In this document: piece after piece, positions 16,239-26,864 of the stretch
Position numbering within the stretch: position 1 is the first letter of the stretch
Layout of the letters: every line of letters starts with the position of its first letter
Assembly (NCBI RefSeq): GCF_000189275.1
Contig: NZ_AEVT01000061.1
Span: 1 to 64,000 of the forward strand
Length of the DNA: 64,000 nucleotides
Reading direction: 5' to 3'
Source of the DNA: Vibrio sinaloensis DSM 21326
Lineage (GTDB): Bacteria > Pseudomonadota > Gammaproteobacteria > Enterobacterales > Vibrionaceae
Translations under genes and position numbers: made by a program
Notes under the pieces: model-generated
Databases searched by the model: none
Told to the model about the DNA's origin: nothing
The model's input: the letters and a program-made list of their open reading frames with translations, nothing else

Positions 16239-18521
16239 TTAAATCTTACAACCGCCGCCTGCACAATCGTCATCTTGAGGTTGTACAGCGTCTTTCTGGT
16301 CGTCACTCGCACCATCGCGTGTGTTATGGTAGTAAAGCGTTTTCACACCATACTTGTACGCAGTTAGAAGATCCTGGAGCAGTTTCTTCATTGGTACTTT
16401 ACCACTCTCGAAACGAGTCGGGTCGTAGTTGGTGTTTGCAGAGATGGCTTGGTCAACGAACTTCTGCATAATACCCACTAGGTGTAGGTAGCCATCGTTC
16501 GAACCAATGTTCCAAAGCAGCTCATAGTTATCTTTGTACTTAGTGAACTCAGGTACGACTTGCTTCAAAATGCCATCTTTTGACGCTTTCACTGATACAT
16601 AACCACGTGGTGGCTCAATACCGTTCGTTGCGTTAGAAATCTGAGATGAGGTTTCAGAAGGCATTAGCGCAGTCAATGTTGAGTTACGCAGACCGTGAGT
16701 CATGATCTCTTCACGTAGGCCATCCCAGTCGTAATGCAGCGCTTCTTCACAAACCAAATCGACATCTTTCTTGTAAGTGTCGATTGGTAACAAACCTTTC
16801 GCATAGTTTGTTTCGTGGAAAGAAGGACATTTACCTTGTTCTTTAGCCAGAGCAACAGATGCTTTTAACAAGTAGTATTGAATCGCTTCAAAAGTACGAT
16901 GCGTTAGACCGTTTGCGCTTCCATCAGAGTATTTCACGCCATTCTTAGCAAGGTAGTAAGCGTAGTTGATAACACCAACACCTAACGTACGACGATTCAT
17001 TGTCGACTTGTATGCCGCTGGAAGCGGGTAGTCTTGGTAATCGAGAAGCGCATCTAGAGCACGAACGACAAGATCGGACAGCTCTTCGAAATCGTCTAGA
17101 GACTTAATTGCCCCTAAGTTGAATGCAGAAAGCGTACAAAGCGCGATTTCACCTGAGTCATCTTCTACGTTAGTTAGCGGCTTGGTCGGCAGCGCGATTT
17201 CTAGACATAGGTTAGATTGGCGTACTGGTGCGACTTCAGAGTCAAATGGACTGTGAGTGTTACAGTGGTCAACGTTCTGAATGTAGATACGACCGGTTGA
17301 CGCTCGCTCTTGCATCAAGATAGAGAACATCTCGATTGCTTTAACCGTTTCTTTCTTAACAGAAGGATCGTTTTCGTACTTAACGTACAGACGCTCAAAC
17401 TCATCTTGGTTTTCGAAGAATGCGTCATACAGACCTGGTACGTCTGAAGGAGAGAACAGAGTAATGTTGCCACCTTCAACCAAACGTTGATACATCAAGC
17501 GGTTTAGCTGAACGCCGTAGTCCATGTGACGAACACGGTTTTCTTCGACACCACGGTTGTTCTTAAGCACCATTAGTGCTTGTGATTCACCGTGCCATAG
17601 AGGGTAGAACACTGTCGCTGCACCGCCACGAACACCACCTTGAGAACAACACTTAACAGCGGTTTGGAAGTATTTGTAGAATGGGATACAACCGGTGTGG
17701 AATGCTTCACCACCACGGATCTCTGAACCCAGTGCACGGATGCGACCAGCATTGATACCAATACCAGCGCGCTGAGAAACGTAACGTACAATTGAGCTTG
17801 CTGTTGCGTTAATTGAATCTAGGCTATCACCACATTCGATCAGTACGCATGAGCTGAACTGACGAGTAGGCGTACGAACACCAGACATAATTGGTGTTGG
17901 TAGAGAAATCTTAAATGTTGAAGTCGCATCATAGAAACGTTTGATGTAGCTAAGGCGCGTTTCTTGTGGGTATTTAGCGAACAAACAGGCAGCAACAAGA
18001 ATGTAAAGGAACTGAGCACTTTCATAGATCTCGCCAGAAACACGGTTCTGAACGAAGTACTTGCCTTCTAGCTGTTTAACAGCTGCGTAGGAGAAATCAA
18101 GGTCACGACGGTGGTCAAGATAAGCATCTAGCTCGTCTAGCTCTGCCTTCGTATAGTCTTCCAGAATGTGTTGGTCGTACTTACCCATATCGATCAGCTT
18201 AGCAACGTGATCGTACAACGTTGGCGGCTCATATTGGCCGTAAGCTTTCTTGCGCAGGTGGAATACTGCCAGGCGAGCAGCCAGATATTGGTAGTCTGGT
18301 GTCTCTTCAGAGATCAGATCCGCTGCGGATTTGATGATAGTTTCATGGATATCTGTGGTCGTAATGCCATCGTAGAACTGAATGTGAGCGCGCAGTTCAA
18401 CTTGAGATACAGAAACGTTATCTAGGCCTTCAGCAGCCCAGGTAATCACTCGGTGGATCTTTTCAAGATCAATAGTTTCTTTACGACCATTACGCTTAGT
18501 AACGGTAAGTTGTTGGTTCAT
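16239..18521 (-). CDS. nrdA: Class Ia ribonucleotide reductase, alpha subunit
   Basis: The large catalytic subunit, 760 residues. An ATP-cone allosteric domain occupies the first 95 residues (VTKRNGRKETIDLEKIHRVI). The catalytic barrel includes SSCVLIECGDSLDSI with the active-site cysteine, RAGIGINAGRIRALGS, and NLCLEIALPTKPL. The redox-active C-terminal pair is in CAGGGCKI, like CESGACKI of E. coli. The operon continues to nrdB and yfaE. Upstream are two NrdR-type boxes and a perfect DnaA box, matching the known control of this operon in E. coli by the nucleotide-sensing repressor NrdR and by DnaA. Confidence 0.97.
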   Translation of the reverse strand: MNQQLTVTKRNGRKETIDLEKIHRVITWAAEGLDNVSVSQVELRAHIQFYDGITTTDIHETIIKSAADLISEETPDYQYLAARLAVFHLRKKAYGQYEPPTLYDHVAKLIDMGKYDQHILEDYTKAELDELDAYLDHRRDLDFSYAAVKQLEGKYFVQNRVSGEIYESAQFLYILVAACLFAKYPQETRLSYIKRFYDATSTFKISLPTPIMSGVRTPTRQFSSCVLIECGDSLDSINATASSIVRYVSQRAGIGINAGRIRALGSEIRGGEAFHTGCIPFYKYFQTAVKCCSQGGVRGGAATVFYPLWHGESQALMVLKNNRGVEENRVRHMDYGVQLNRLMYQRLVEGGNITLFSPSDVPGLYDAFFENQDEFERLYVKYENDPSVKKETVKAIEMFSILMQERASTGRIYIQNVDHCNTHSPFDSEVAPVRQSNLCLEIALPTKPLTNVEDDSGEIALCTLSAFNLGAIKSLDDFEELSDLVVRALDALLDYQDYPLPAAYKSTMNRRTLGVGVINYAYYLAKNGVKYSDGSANGLTHRTFEAIQYYLLKASVALAKEQGKCPSFHETNYAKGLLPIDTYKKDVDLVCEEALHYDWDGLREEIMTHGLRNSTLTALMPSETSSQISNATNGIEPPRGYVSVKASKDGILKQVVPEFTKYKDNYELLWNIGSNDGYLHLVGIMQKFVDQAISANTNYDPTRFESGKVPMKKLLQDLLTAYKYGVKTLYYHNTRDGASDDQKDAVQPQDDDCAGGGCKI

Positions 18522-18607
18522 TCTGCTTCATTTCCCTAACAAAACTGATAAAAGCCGCATTTTTGTGTAATTGTTGTAAAACTTGTACCGGCTTTGTGAT
18601 CAAAATC

Positions 18608-18645
18608 TATCTATATATTGTAGTGGAAAACACAACATATAGGGG
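18608..18645 (-). promoter_or_regulatory. Two NrdR boxes upstream of nrdA
   Basis: Measured against the consensus acaCwAtATaTwGtgt, 18608-18623 matches 11 of 16 with an intact core, and 18630-18645 (ACACAACATATAGGGG on the plus strand) matches 13 of 16. The centres lie 22 bp apart, about two helical turns, and 85-125 bp before the nrdA start. A near-DnaA sequence (AGTGGAAAA, one mismatch) falls at the junction of the boxes. NrdR normally represses nrd operons when dATP is abundant. Confidence 0.65.
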
Positions 18646-18713
18646 TGTTGCTGTTTTCGGGTACAAGATAGTGCTATCAATCTGAATTTTCAAGGAGCAG
18701 ATCTGGGATGACT

Positions 18714-18722
18714 TGTGGATAA
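18714..18722 (-). promoter_or_regulatory. DnaA box upstream of nrdA
   Basis: TTATCCACA on the minus strand is a perfect DnaA box, about 195 bp before the nrdA start. E. coli nrdAB is likewise controlled by DnaA. The rest of 18522-18990 contains the NrdR boxes, an AT-rich stretch and the ubiG terminator. Confidence 0.6.
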
Positions 18723-18923
18723 CTAACAAATTTGAAAAAAACTGTAAGTGTCTACTAACTGATGAGGATAGGGCTGACAATAATGAACAAAAATACGATT
18801 CGGCGTCTGGTTTATAAGTAACCACAAACAAAAAAAAATTTCTTGATCTTTACGCTAAATTGGGTGCCATTTTGGATATGGTCGTTTTGGAATCAGACCA
18901 GCAAAAATTGATTAAAAAAGCAC

Positions 18924-18955
18924 TAAAAAAGGCGGTAAACCTGTGCTACCGCCTT
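18924..18955 (-). terminator. Terminator for ubiG
   Basis: AAGGCGGTA (18929-18937) pairs with TACCGCCTT (18947-18955). On the minus strand the stem is followed by six T residues, 36 bases after the ubiG stop. Confidence 0.9.
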
Positions 18956-18990
18956 AGAATTAATCACTAAATGTAGTGTTTAATGAGTTG

Positions 18991-19698
18991 TTAAAACTTT
19001 TGAGTATGGACAATGTAGTTCACATCTACGTTAGAGCCCAATTTGTAGGTATCCGTCAATGGGTTGTAATGCAGCCCTGTGATACCAGTTTCCGTTAGAT
19101 TGGTCTGGTCAATCATTTTGATGAGCTCAGAGGGGCGGATGAACTTTTCGTGGTCGTGGGTACCTTCAGGCACAATCTTCAATAATTTCTCAGCCCCAAC
19201 AATCGCGAACAGATAAGATTTGATATTGCGGTTCAATGTGGAGAAGAAGACGTGGCCACCGGGTTTAACCAAAGCGGCGCATGAGCGAATAACAGAAAGT
19301 GGATCGGGGACATGCTCTAGCATTTCCATACAAGTGACTACGTCGTATTTTCCTGCATTCTCAGCGGCATGATCTTCAATGGTGCTTTGAATGTAAGTTA
19401 ACTTAGTGCCGGTTTCTAGGGCGTGCAAGCGAGCAACTTCTAATGGCTCCTTACCCATGTCTAGACCAGTCACAACGGCTCCTTCTTTTGCCATGCTCTC
19501 AGCAAGGATGCCACCACCACAGCCGACATCGAGCACAACCTTACCAAATAGACCCTGAGCATTATCCAAAACATAGTTTAGACGAAGTGGGTTAATTTGA
19601 TGAAGTGGCTTGAATTCGCCTTCTAGATCCCACCAGCGTGAGGCCATGTCTTCAAACTTCTTGATCTCGATAGGATCAACATTCTGTGATTGGGTCAT
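18991..19698 (-). CDS. ubiG: Ubiquinone biosynthesis O-methyltransferase
   Basis: A 235-residue class I SAM methyltransferase that performs both O-methylations in ubiquinone synthesis. The SAM site is [16 protein letters not shown], followed by the acidic [13 protein letters not shown] and [14 protein letters not shown]. The N-terminal [29 protein letters not shown] segment is typical of UbiG. It lies next to divergent gyrA, the same arrangement as in E. coli. It is a single gene with its own terminator. Confidence 0.96.
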   Translation of the reverse strand: MTQSQNVDPIEIKKFEDMASRWWDLEGEFKPLHQINPLRLNYVLDNAQGLFGKVVLDVGCGGGILAESMAKEGAVVTGLDMGKEPLEVARLHALETGTKLTYIQSTIEDHAAENAGKYDVVTCMEMLEHVPDPLSVIRSCAALVKPGGHVFFSTLNRNIKSYLFAIVGAEKLLKIVPEGTHDHEKFIRPSELIKMIDQTNLTETGITGLHYNPLTDTYKLGSNVDVNYIVHTQKF

Positions 19699-19928
19699 AA
19701 CTACTCGTTGTTAACTAACTTCCTTAAAACAGACGGCATTATAACCGTTAAAGTTGCTCAAACCATAGGCTGGGTCACTTTTATGCAATAGTGGCGAAAA
19801 TGTAGCCATTAATCAGCAAGATAAATTCATAGTGTGCAAATTCTCAGCATTTGATTCACAACCAAGCTCACAACCTGATAAAAGGAGAGGGAAAGTGATG
19901 CCGAAGTGTTGATTTGTGTGTTATATTT

Positions 19929-19957
19929 TTGCACCTTAAACGTATTGTACATACGAT
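19929..19957 (+). promoter_or_regulatory. Candidate gyrA promoter
   Basis: TTGCAC (19929-19934) and TACGAT (19952-19957) are separated by 17 bases, giving a plausible sigma-70 promoter with a leader of about 20 bases. The 284-base divergent gap to ubiG holds nothing else I can name. Confidence 0.45.
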
Positions 19958-19982
19958 CTACAAATAGAGGGATAATGGCTCT

Positions 19983-22616
19983 ATGAGCGATCTAGCTAAA
20001 GAGATCACGCCCGTAAACATTGAAGATGAGCTTAGAGGTTCATACCTTGACTATGCGATGTCAGTTATCGTTGGTCGTGCTCTTCCAGATGTGCGTGATG
20101 GCCTAAAGCCTGTACACCGCCGCGTTTTGTTCGCGATGAATGTGCTAGGTAATGACTGGAATAAACCATACAAAAAATCTGCCCGTGTTGTTGGCGACGT
20201 AATCGGTAAATATCACCCACACGGTGATAGTGCTGTGTACGACACTATCGTACGTATGGCTCAGCCGTTCTCATTACGTTACATGCTCGTTGATGGCCAA
20301 GGTAACTTCGGCTCTATCGATGGCGACTCAGCAGCGGCAATGCGTTATACCGAAGTTCGCATGGCTAAAATTGCCCACGAACTTCTCGCAGATCTAGACA
20401 AAGAAACTGTTGATTACGTACCTAACTATGATGGTACTGAGCAGATCCCAGCAGTTCTTCCAACCAAAATTCCTAACCTATTGGTAAACGGTGCTTCTGG
20501 TATCGCAGTAGGTATGGCAACCAACATTCCTCCTCACAACTTGACTGAGGTGATTGATGGCTGTCTTGCATACATCAATAATGAAGAAATCACTATTGAT
20601 GAGCTTATGGACTACATTCCAGGTCCTGACTTCCCAACAGCGGCACTTATCAGTGGTCGTAAAGGCATTGTAGACGCGTACAAGACTGGCCGCGGTAAAA
20701 TTTACATGCGCTCTAAGGCGGAAGTTGAAGCAGACAAGAATGGTAAAGAAACCATTATTGTTACTGAGATTCCATACCAAGTGAACAAAGCTCGCTTGAT
20801 TGAGAAGATCGCAGAGCTTGTTAAAGATAAGAAAGTTGAAGGCATTAGTGCGCTACGTGACGAGTCTGATAAAGACGGTATGCGTATTGTTATCGAATGT
20901 AAGCGTGACGCGGTGGGTGAAGTAGTACTAAACAACCTGTACGCTAACACTCAGCTACAAACCACATTCGGTATCAACATGGTGGCGCTGAACAATGGTC
21001 AGCCGCAGCTATTCAATCTGAAAGACATGCTTAAGTGCTTCGTTGATCACCGCCGTGAAGTAGTGACTCGTCGTACAATCTTCGAATTGCGCAAAGCTCG
21101 TGAGCGTGCGCACATCCTTGAAGGTCTCGCGCTAGCGCTAGCAAACATCGATGAGATCATTGACCTTATCCGTAAAGCACCAACACCGGCAGAAGCGAAA
21201 GCTGGCCTTGTTGCTCGTGGTTGGGATCTAGGTAATGTCGCTGCAATGCTTGAACGCGCAGGTACTGACGCTGCTCGCCCAGAGTGGCTAGAAGCTCAAT
21301 ACGGTATCCGTGACGGCCAGTACTTCCTGACAGAAACTCAAGCGCAAGCAATTCTTGACCTACGTCTACATAAACTGACGGGTCTAGAACACGAGAAGAT
21401 TCTTGATGAGTACAAAGCACTGCTAGATGAAATCGCAGAGCTAATGCACATTCTTGCAAGCACTGAGCGCTTGATGGAAGTGATCCGTGAAGAGCTAGAA
21501 ACTGTTCGTGATGCATTTGGTGATGCTCGCCGTACAGAAATTACAGCAGCAAGCCATGACATTGACATGGAAGAGCTTATCGCTCGTGAAGATGTTGTCG
21601 TGACGCTTTCAAATGCTGGTTACGTTAAGTACCAAATCCTAAGCGATTACGAAGCTCAGCGTCGTGGTGGTAAAGGTAAGAGTGCAACTAAGATGAAAGA
21701 TGAAGATTACATCGAACGTCTTCTCGTTGCGAATACTCATGACAACATCTTATGTTTCTCAACTCGCGGTAAAACATACCGTCTGAAAGTATATCAACTG
21801 CCGCTAGCAAGCCGCACCGCTCGTGGTAAGCCAATCGTCAACATTCTTCCACTTGAAGAAGGTGAGCGTATTACGGCGATTCTACCTGTTGATGAGTTCT
21901 CACCAGAGAAGTTCATCTTCATGGCAACAGGCGACGGCACAGTTAAGAAGACATCGCTCGATCAGTTCGCGAACGTTCGTTCAAACGGCTTAATTGCGGT
22001 GAACCTGCGTGACGATGACTCTCTGATTGGCGTTGATATCACAAACGGTGACAGCGACATCATGCTGTTCTCGAAAGCGGGTAAAGTGGTACGATTCAAC
22101 GAAGACAAAGTACGTGCAATGGGCCGAACTGCTGCAGGTGTACGCGGTATGAAGCTCGCTGACGAAGACCAAGTTGTATCATTGATTGTTCCTTCTAACG
22201 AAGGTGACATTCTAACAGTGACACAAAATGGCTACGGTAAGCGTACTGAACTTGCTGAGTACCCAACAAAAGGCCGTGCGACACAAGGTGTTGTATCGAT
22301 CAAGGTTTCTGAGCGAAATGGCCCGGTTGTTGGCGCTGTACAAGTAGAAGAAGGCGACGAGATGATGATGATCACCGACGCTGGTACTCTAGTTCGTACA
22401 CGTGTAGCGGAAGTAAGCCAAGTTGGCCGTAATACACAAGGTGTTACGCTAATCCGCACCGCAGAAGACGAATCAGTCGTTGGTCTGCAACGTATCGATG
22501 AAGTTGAAGAAGCCGAATTACCAGAAGGTGAAGAAGCGGAAGCAGCCGAGTCAACGACAGAAACTAGCGCCGAAGATGCTCAAACTCCAACCGCTGATAG
22601 CGACACGGAAGAGTAA
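19983..22616 (+). CDS. gyrA: DNA gyrase subunit A
   Basis: Subunit A of gyrase, 877 residues, which breaks and rejoins DNA to introduce negative supercoils. The catalytic tyrosine is Y122 in AMRYTEVRM. The quinolone-resistance region reads [11 protein letters not shown] with S83 and D87, the wild-type, drug-sensitive residues. The GyrA box QRRGGKGK near residue 559 and six beta-pinwheel repeats fill the C-terminal half. The last 35 residues are strongly acidic ([15 protein letters not shown] onwards), as in other gammaproteobacterial GyrA tails. It is a single gene with a strong terminator 17 bases after the stop. Confidence 0.98.
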   Translation: MSDLAKEITPVNIEDELRGSYLDYAMSVIVGRALPDVRDGLKPVHRRVLFAMNVLGNDWNKPYKKSARVVGDVIGKYHPHGDSAVYDTIVRMAQPFSLRYMLVDGQGNFGSIDGDSAAAMRYTEVRMAKIAHELLADLDKETVDYVPNYDGTEQIPAVLPTKIPNLLVNGASGIAVGMATNIPPHNLTEVIDGCLAYINNEEITIDELMDYIPGPDFPTAALISGRKGIVDAYKTGRGKIYMRSKAEVEADKNGKETIIVTEIPYQVNKARLIEKIAELVKDKKVEGISALRDESDKDGMRIVIECKRDAVGEVVLNNLYANTQLQTTFGINMVALNNGQPQLFNLKDMLKCFVDHRREVVTRRTIFELRKARERAHILEGLALALANIDEIIDLIRKAPTPAEAKAGLVARGWDLGNVAAMLERAGTDAARPEWLEAQYGIRDGQYFLTETQAQAILDLRLHKLTGLEHEKILDEYKALLDEIAELMHILASTERLMEVIREELETVRDAFGDARRTEITAASHDIDMEELIAREDVVVTLSNAGYVKYQILSDYEAQRRGGKGKSATKMKDEDYIERLLVANTHDNILCFSTRGKTYRLKVYQLPLASRTARGKPIVNILPLEEGERITAILPVDEFSPEKFIFMATGDGTVKKTSLDQFANVRSNGLIAVNLRDDDSLIGVDITNGDSDIMLFSKAGKVVRFNEDKVRAMGRTAAGVRGMKLADEDQVVSLIVPSNEGDILTVTQNGYGKRTELAEYPTKGRATQGVVSIKVSERNGPVVGAVQVEEGDEMMMITDAGTLVRTRVAEVSQVGRNTQGVTLIRTAEDESVVGLQRIDEVEEAELPEGEEAEAAESTTETSAEDAQTPTADSDTEE

Positions 22617-22632
22617 GCGATAGAAACTGAAT

Positions 22633-22663
22633 AGAGCCGGGCCTTAGTGCCCGGCTTTTTTTG
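22633..22663 (+). terminator. gyrA terminator
   Basis: AGCCGGGC (22635-22642) pairs with GCCCGGCT (22649-22656) around a 6-base loop, followed by seven T residues. Confidence 0.95.
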
Positions 22664-22792
22664 TATCTGTTTACTCGCTTAATACTGGTTGGGTTTTTCT
22701 TTGTATAGTGGTTCCCAAAACCTATCTCTCTTTGGCGAGCGAATTACTGACTGGTTTATAGTAGGACCTCTTCATCACTAGGAGGCGAATCC

Positions 22793-23101
22793 ATGGGTGC
22801 AGACACACCAATGGCAATTTCCAATTACCTTGGAGCTCTTCTCGCTGTCTTAATCCTCTATCCATTTGCTTTGGTTGCACTGCAAATTGCCATATTTTCA
22901 CCCAGTAAGCGCAAAAGGGTGACGCGTAGATTCAATTTTGTTGCCGCAATAGCGGCCGTGATATTGCTCGTTTTACATATGCAAACAGAAGTTATATATG
23001 GCAAAGAGTTGCTCGATCGCTATTACGCAGAACATGGAACTGAAGCCTCTCTGCTGCCTAAAGAGCACTCGCAGCCCGATATGGGGCAGGGTGACAAATA
23101 A
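22793..23101 (+). CDS. Small two-span membrane protein of unknown function
   Basis: I do not recognise this 102-residue protein. Two hydrophobic segments can be seen, about residues 13-34 (LGALLAVLILYPFALVALQI) and 48-63 (FVAAIAAVILLVL), joined by a short basic loop SKRKRVTRR that would face the cytoplasm; the C-terminal tail is hydrophilic. AGGAGG lies 7 bases before the ATG at 22793, so it is very probably translated. It stands between gyrA and a chemoreceptor gene, with no sign of an operon with either. Confidence 0.65.
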   Translation: MGADTPMAISNYLGALLAVLILYPFALVALQIAIFSPSKRKRVTRRFNFVAAIAAVILLVLHMQTEVIYGKELLDRYYAEHGTEASLLPKEHSQPDMGQGDK

Positions 23102-23256
23102 ACGCAATGACGGTGTAAGACAAAAAAATGGCGTCAATTTTTTGTTTGCAATTTCAATGAGTTAAATGTTTTGTTTGGTTGGTAATTGTTCGTGCATCTT
23201 TTCATAAATGCCGTTAATATGCGCTCCTTTCTACTGTTCCAAGCGAAAAATTAACC

Positions 23257-25140
23257 ATGAAATTGTCACTCAAACAAAAATTGATTGGCGCAAGTTTATT
23301 AGCCGTGGTGTTAATGGCAAGTGCGCTAACTTGGCTATCTGCGGACCAACTGTTTCAGCAAACACGTAACGGTGTCTATGCCAGAGCTGAAAGCCTAGCC
23401 ATGGCCGCTTCAGAAGGAATTTCTGATTGGATTACCATTCGTAAAGAGATCTCGACAGCATTTAATGATTACAGTCAGGAAGCTGACGTTGTTCCTTTTT
23501 TGCAGCAAGCGCGTAAAGCGGGTGGGTTCGATGATATCTTCCTAGGTACACCTGAAGGAGGAATGTACCGTTCGCACCCTGAACGCAACCGCGCTGACTA
23601 CGATCCGCGTACGCGCCCTTGGTACAAAGATGCCAATGCGGCAGGTAAGCAGATCATTACCACAGCATACCAAGACGCAATTACCAATGCCTTGTTGGTG
23701 ACGATTGCAGAACCGGTTCGTCGCAATGGTGAGTTTGTTGGTATTGTGGGTGCTGATGTACTGATTGATCAGTTGATCAACGACGTCATCAATCTTGATG
23801 CGGGTAAAAATGCTTACGCGATGTTGATTGATGCGCAAAATGGTACTTTCCTTGCTCACCCGAACAAAGATTTTACATTGAAGCCAGTCACCACGTTATC
23901 GAACAAATTTACGTTGCGTGCGATTGAAGAAGCAGCGAGCAGCAGCGCTATCGAGAATATCGAGCGCAATGGTGCGGAAAAACTCTACTTCTTTAAGCAA
24001 GTGCCGGGCACTCAGTGGATTTTTGCAATTGAAATGGATCGTGCAACCGAAGAAGCAGCGCATACGGAGCTTCTTCGTGATCTGATCATTACCGCGATTG
24101 TGATTACCTTGGTTGTCGTAATGCTGGTTTCTTGGTTAGTCAGCTTCCTATTCCGCGATTTAGGTCGAGTATCTCGCGCTCTGGAAGAGATTGCATCTGG
24201 GGAAGGGGACCTGACTCAACGCTTAGAGCCGCGCAGTGACGATGAAGTAGGTCAACTGGCGACGAACTTCAATACCTTTGTTGGCAATATGCACACCATG
24301 GTGTCTAAACTGAGCTTGGTTTCAGCGTCGCTATCGGAGCAAGCGAAACAAACGGCTCAGCACGCAGAAGAGCGTAGCGCTCGTATCCGTCATCAACAAG
24401 ATGAGATCAACATGGTGGCGACGGCAATTAACGAAATGGCTGCCGCAACGCAGGAGATCGCCGGTAATGCTGATCATACTGCGCAGAATTCATCTGAAGC
24501 TGTGTCGGCGTGTGTTCACGGTGGGCAGCAGGTTGTTCAGACTCAGAGCTCTATTCAGAACCTTGCGCAAGAAGTTCAAGTCGCGACGGAAGTGATTCAA
24601 GAGTTGGAAGCGCATGGTAATAGCATTAGTACTATCTTATCGACCATCCAAGACATCGCTGAGCAAACCAACTTGTTGGCACTGAATGCTGCCATTGAAG
24701 CGGCACGAGCAGGAGAACAAGGTCGAGGCTTTGCCGTCGTTGCAGATGAGGTTCGCGTATTGAGCCAACGTACTCATGCGTCAACTCAAGAGATCCAACA
24801 AATGATCGAAACCTTGCAGGGCACAACGGGTAAAGCTGTTGGCATTATGGGCGACAGCCGTATGCTAGCCGATACCAGTGTCGGTGATGCTGACTCTGCT
24901 GCCGTGAGCCTGACCCAAATCCAAACTGCGGTTGAACGCATTAGCGATATGGCAACGCAAATTGCGTCAGCAGCTGAAGAGCAGGCTTCTGTGACTTCTG
25001 AGATCACACGTAACACCGTGGGTATTCGTGATGTATCAAACGATCTCGCAGACGAAGCACACGATGCGGCTGCACAAGCGGCTCAGTTGTCAGAGCTATC
25101 TCATGAACTAGAGCAAGAGATTAATCGATTCAAACTGTAA
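23257..25140 (+). CDS. Methyl-accepting chemotaxis protein with dCache_1 sensor
   Basis: A 627-residue transmembrane chemoreceptor. Membrane span 1 is about residues 8-28. A periplasmic dCache_1 domain fills 35-270 and contains [18 protein letters not shown] and [10 protein letters not shown], matching the spacing of the R-x-W, Y-x-D and D residues that bind the amino acid backbone in amino-acid receptors. Span 2 is about 279-300, then a HAMP domain ([17 protein letters not shown]). The signalling hairpin tip is [28 protein letters not shown]. Amino acid sensing is inferred from the motif. No Shine-Dalgarno sequence is obvious before ATG 23257. A terminator follows. Confidence 0.92.
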   Translation: MKLSLKQKLIGASLLAVVLMASALTWLSADQLFQQTRNGVYARAESLAMAASEGISDWITIRKEISTAFNDYSQEADVVPFLQQARKAGGFDDIFLGTPEGGMYRSHPERNRADYDPRTRPWYKDANAAGKQIITTAYQDAITNALLVTIAEPVRRNGEFVGIVGADVLIDQLINDVINLDAGKNAYAMLIDAQNGTFLAHPNKDFTLKPVTTLSNKFTLRAIEEAASSSAIENIERNGAEKLYFFKQVPGTQWIFAIEMDRATEEAAHTELLRDLIITAIVITLVVVMLVSWLVSFLFRDLGRVSRALEEIASGEGDLTQRLEPRSDDEVGQLATNFNTFVGNMHTMVSKLSLVSASLSEQAKQTAQHAEERSARIRHQQDEINMVATAINEMAAATQEIAGNADHTAQNSSEAVSACVHGGQQVVQTQSSIQNLAQEVQVATEVIQELEAHGNSISTILSTIQDIAEQTNLLALNAAIEAARAGEQGRGFAVVADEVRVLSQRTHASTQEIQQMIETLQGTTGKAVGIMGDSRMLADTSVGDADSAAVSLTQIQTAVERISDMATQIASAAEEQASVTSEITRNTVGIRDVSNDLADEAHDAAAQAAQLSELSHELEQEINRFKL

Positions 25141-25158
25141 CGGTGACTCTAACTCCTG

Positions 25159-25188
25159 AAAAGCCCAGCAGAGATGCTGGGCTTTTTT
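25159..25188 (+). terminator. Terminator after the chemoreceptor gene
   Basis: AAAAGCCCAGCA (25159-25170) pairs with TGCTGGGCTTTT (25175-25186) around GAGA, with further T residues. Confidence 0.95.
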
Positions 25189-25218
25189 ATATCTTACTCA
25201 TAGATGTGATGTGGGTAA

Positions 25219-25235
25219 GTTTCCAAAATGGAAAT
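25219..25235 (+). promoter_or_regulatory. Palindromic operator candidate upstream of yjjI
   Basis: TTTCCA (25220-25225) and TGGAAA (25229-25234) form a 15-bp palindrome of T-N11-A type, the shape bound by LysR regulators. The inner 13 bases are identical, on the reverse strand, to the palindrome at 58899-58911. It lies about 80 bases before the yjjI start. Confidence 0.5.
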
Positions 25236-25310
25236 ATGAGATGAATATATTTTCAATTGTCGACATGACTGGGCATGATTAAAATCCATAAAAAATATAA
25301 GGATAAATTC

Positions 25311-26852
25311 ATGCCGAATTCACTAACGCCCTTCCAACAACGCATTCAAAACATCGTTACCGATACTCAGCTAAACCCCAAACAGAAAAACCTATTCCTC
25401 GCACTGGAAGCTGAGGCCCACCTGCCTTATATGCCAATTTCTAACGCTGTCGCAGAGGCTTTAAAGCAAGGTGTGCTTTGCGATATGTTTGAAGGTCATG
25501 CACCTTTTAAGCCGCGATATGTTTTGCCAGACTATGCAAAATTCCTTAGTCAGGGGTCGGAGTATCTGGAGCTCGATCCGGCTGCAGATTTTGACGATGC
25601 ACTCAATTTACTCACCATCATTTATCATCATGTTCCTTCCGTTACTAATATCCCAGTCTACCTCGGTCAGTTGGACGATGTTCTATTGCCATACATTGGT
25701 GACCTAACAGAGGAGCAAATTTACACTAAGTTGAAACGTTTCTGGATCATGCTGGATCGCACTCTGCCGGATGCGTTTATGCACGTTAACATTGGTCCTA
25801 GCGACAACATCATTTGCCGCACCATACTGAAAGTTGATGCTGAGCTAAAACAGATCGCGCCTAACCTGACGTTCATGTATGACCCGAGTGTCACGCCCGA
25901 TGACTTACTGAGACAAGCCACCAGTAATATTTGCGAGTGCAGTAAACCGCACATTGCTAACTACCCAATGCACTCGGCTGCTTATGGAGACAAACAGTTT
26001 GGCATTGTTAGTTGTTATAACTCTTTGCCTCTAGCGGGGGGCTCTAACACCTTGGTGCGGATGAACCTAAAAGCGGTCGCTCAAAAGTCGGCGAATCGTA
26101 CCGAGTTTCTTGACTATGTTCTGCCATCATATAGCAAATTGATGATTGAGCTGATGGATGCTCGCAGCAGTTTTCTCCATGAAAAATCGAACTTCTTTAA
26201 AGGTTTCTTGACGACGGAAAAGCTGATTGATGAAAGCCGCTTTGCCCCTATGTATGGTATTTATGGGATGGCGGAAGCCGTGAACATCTTACTTGCGAAT
26301 GAAGGTATCGATGAACAGTATGGCCATGGTGAGCAAGCAAACCGACTCGCGCTAGCCATCTCAGAGAAGCTGGCTCATTTGGTTGATATCAGCCCAGTTA
26401 AGTATGGCTTAGAGGGTAAGGCGCTGCTGCATGCACAAGGCGGTATCAGTTTAGATGAGGGAGTGACACCAGGCGTTCGCATTCCTTATGGAACCGAGCC
26501 CGATCCAGTCACATACGTTCAGGCGACAGCCGCTCAGCACAAGTATTATACCTCTGGCATCAGCGACATCCTAACCATCGATGAAACCGTGAAATCTAAC
26601 CCAGAAGCCATGTTCAACTTGTGTAAAGGCGCACTTAATTTAGGTTATCGAGAGTTTACCGCTAATGTTGCCTCCAATGATCTAGTTCGAGTAACAGGGT
26701 ATATGGTTAAGCTATCGGATATTGCTAAGTTCAAGCAGCAAGGCTCACGTAAGAATACGACGTTCTTGGGGGCAGAAGCGGCTGAGAAAACGGGTATTCT
26801 TGATAGAAAGCCAAGGGTGGTTAGCATGGAAATGCAACCTACCTACGACTAG
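25311..26852 (+). CDS. yjjI: YjjI-family glycyl radical enzyme
   Basis: A 513-residue glycyl radical enzyme of the YjjI family, whose substrate is not established. The glycyl radical loop near the C-terminus is NDLVRVTGYMV, with the radical glycine at G463. A likely thiyl cysteine is C235 in GIVSCYNSLPLAGG. I chose ATG 25311 because AAGGA lies 7 bases before it and the length matches E. coli YjjI (about 516); an upstream ATG at 25275 would add a lysine-rich leader with no ribosome site. The activase gene yjjW follows 12 bases later, so the pair is one operon. The radical is oxygen-sensitive, so the enzyme would act anaerobically. Confidence 0.9.
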   Translation: MPNSLTPFQQRIQNIVTDTQLNPKQKNLFLALEAEAHLPYMPISNAVAEALKQGVLCDMFEGHAPFKPRYVLPDYAKFLSQGSEYLELDPAADFDDALNLLTIIYHHVPSVTNIPVYLGQLDDVLLPYIGDLTEEQIYTKLKRFWIMLDRTLPDAFMHVNIGPSDNIICRTILKVDAELKQIAPNLTFMYDPSVTPDDLLRQATSNICECSKPHIANYPMHSAAYGDKQFGIVSCYNSLPLAGGSNTLVRMNLKAVAQKSANRTEFLDYVLPSYSKLMIELMDARSSFLHEKSNFFKGFLTTEKLIDESRFAPMYGIYGMAEAVNILLANEGIDEQYGHGEQANRLALAISEKLAHLVDISPVKYGLEGKALLHAQGGISLDEGVTPGVRIPYGTEPDPVTYVQATAAQHKYYTSGISDILTIDETVKSNPEAMFNLCKGALNLGYREFTANVASNDLVRVTGYMVKLSDIAKFKQQGSRKNTTFLGAEAAEKTGILDRKPRVVSMEMQPTYD

Positions 26853-26864
26853 GGCGCTGTTAGA

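Noticed and set aside
19983..22616. Quinolone-resistance mutation in gyrA
   Set aside because: S83 and D87 are both the wild-type residues.
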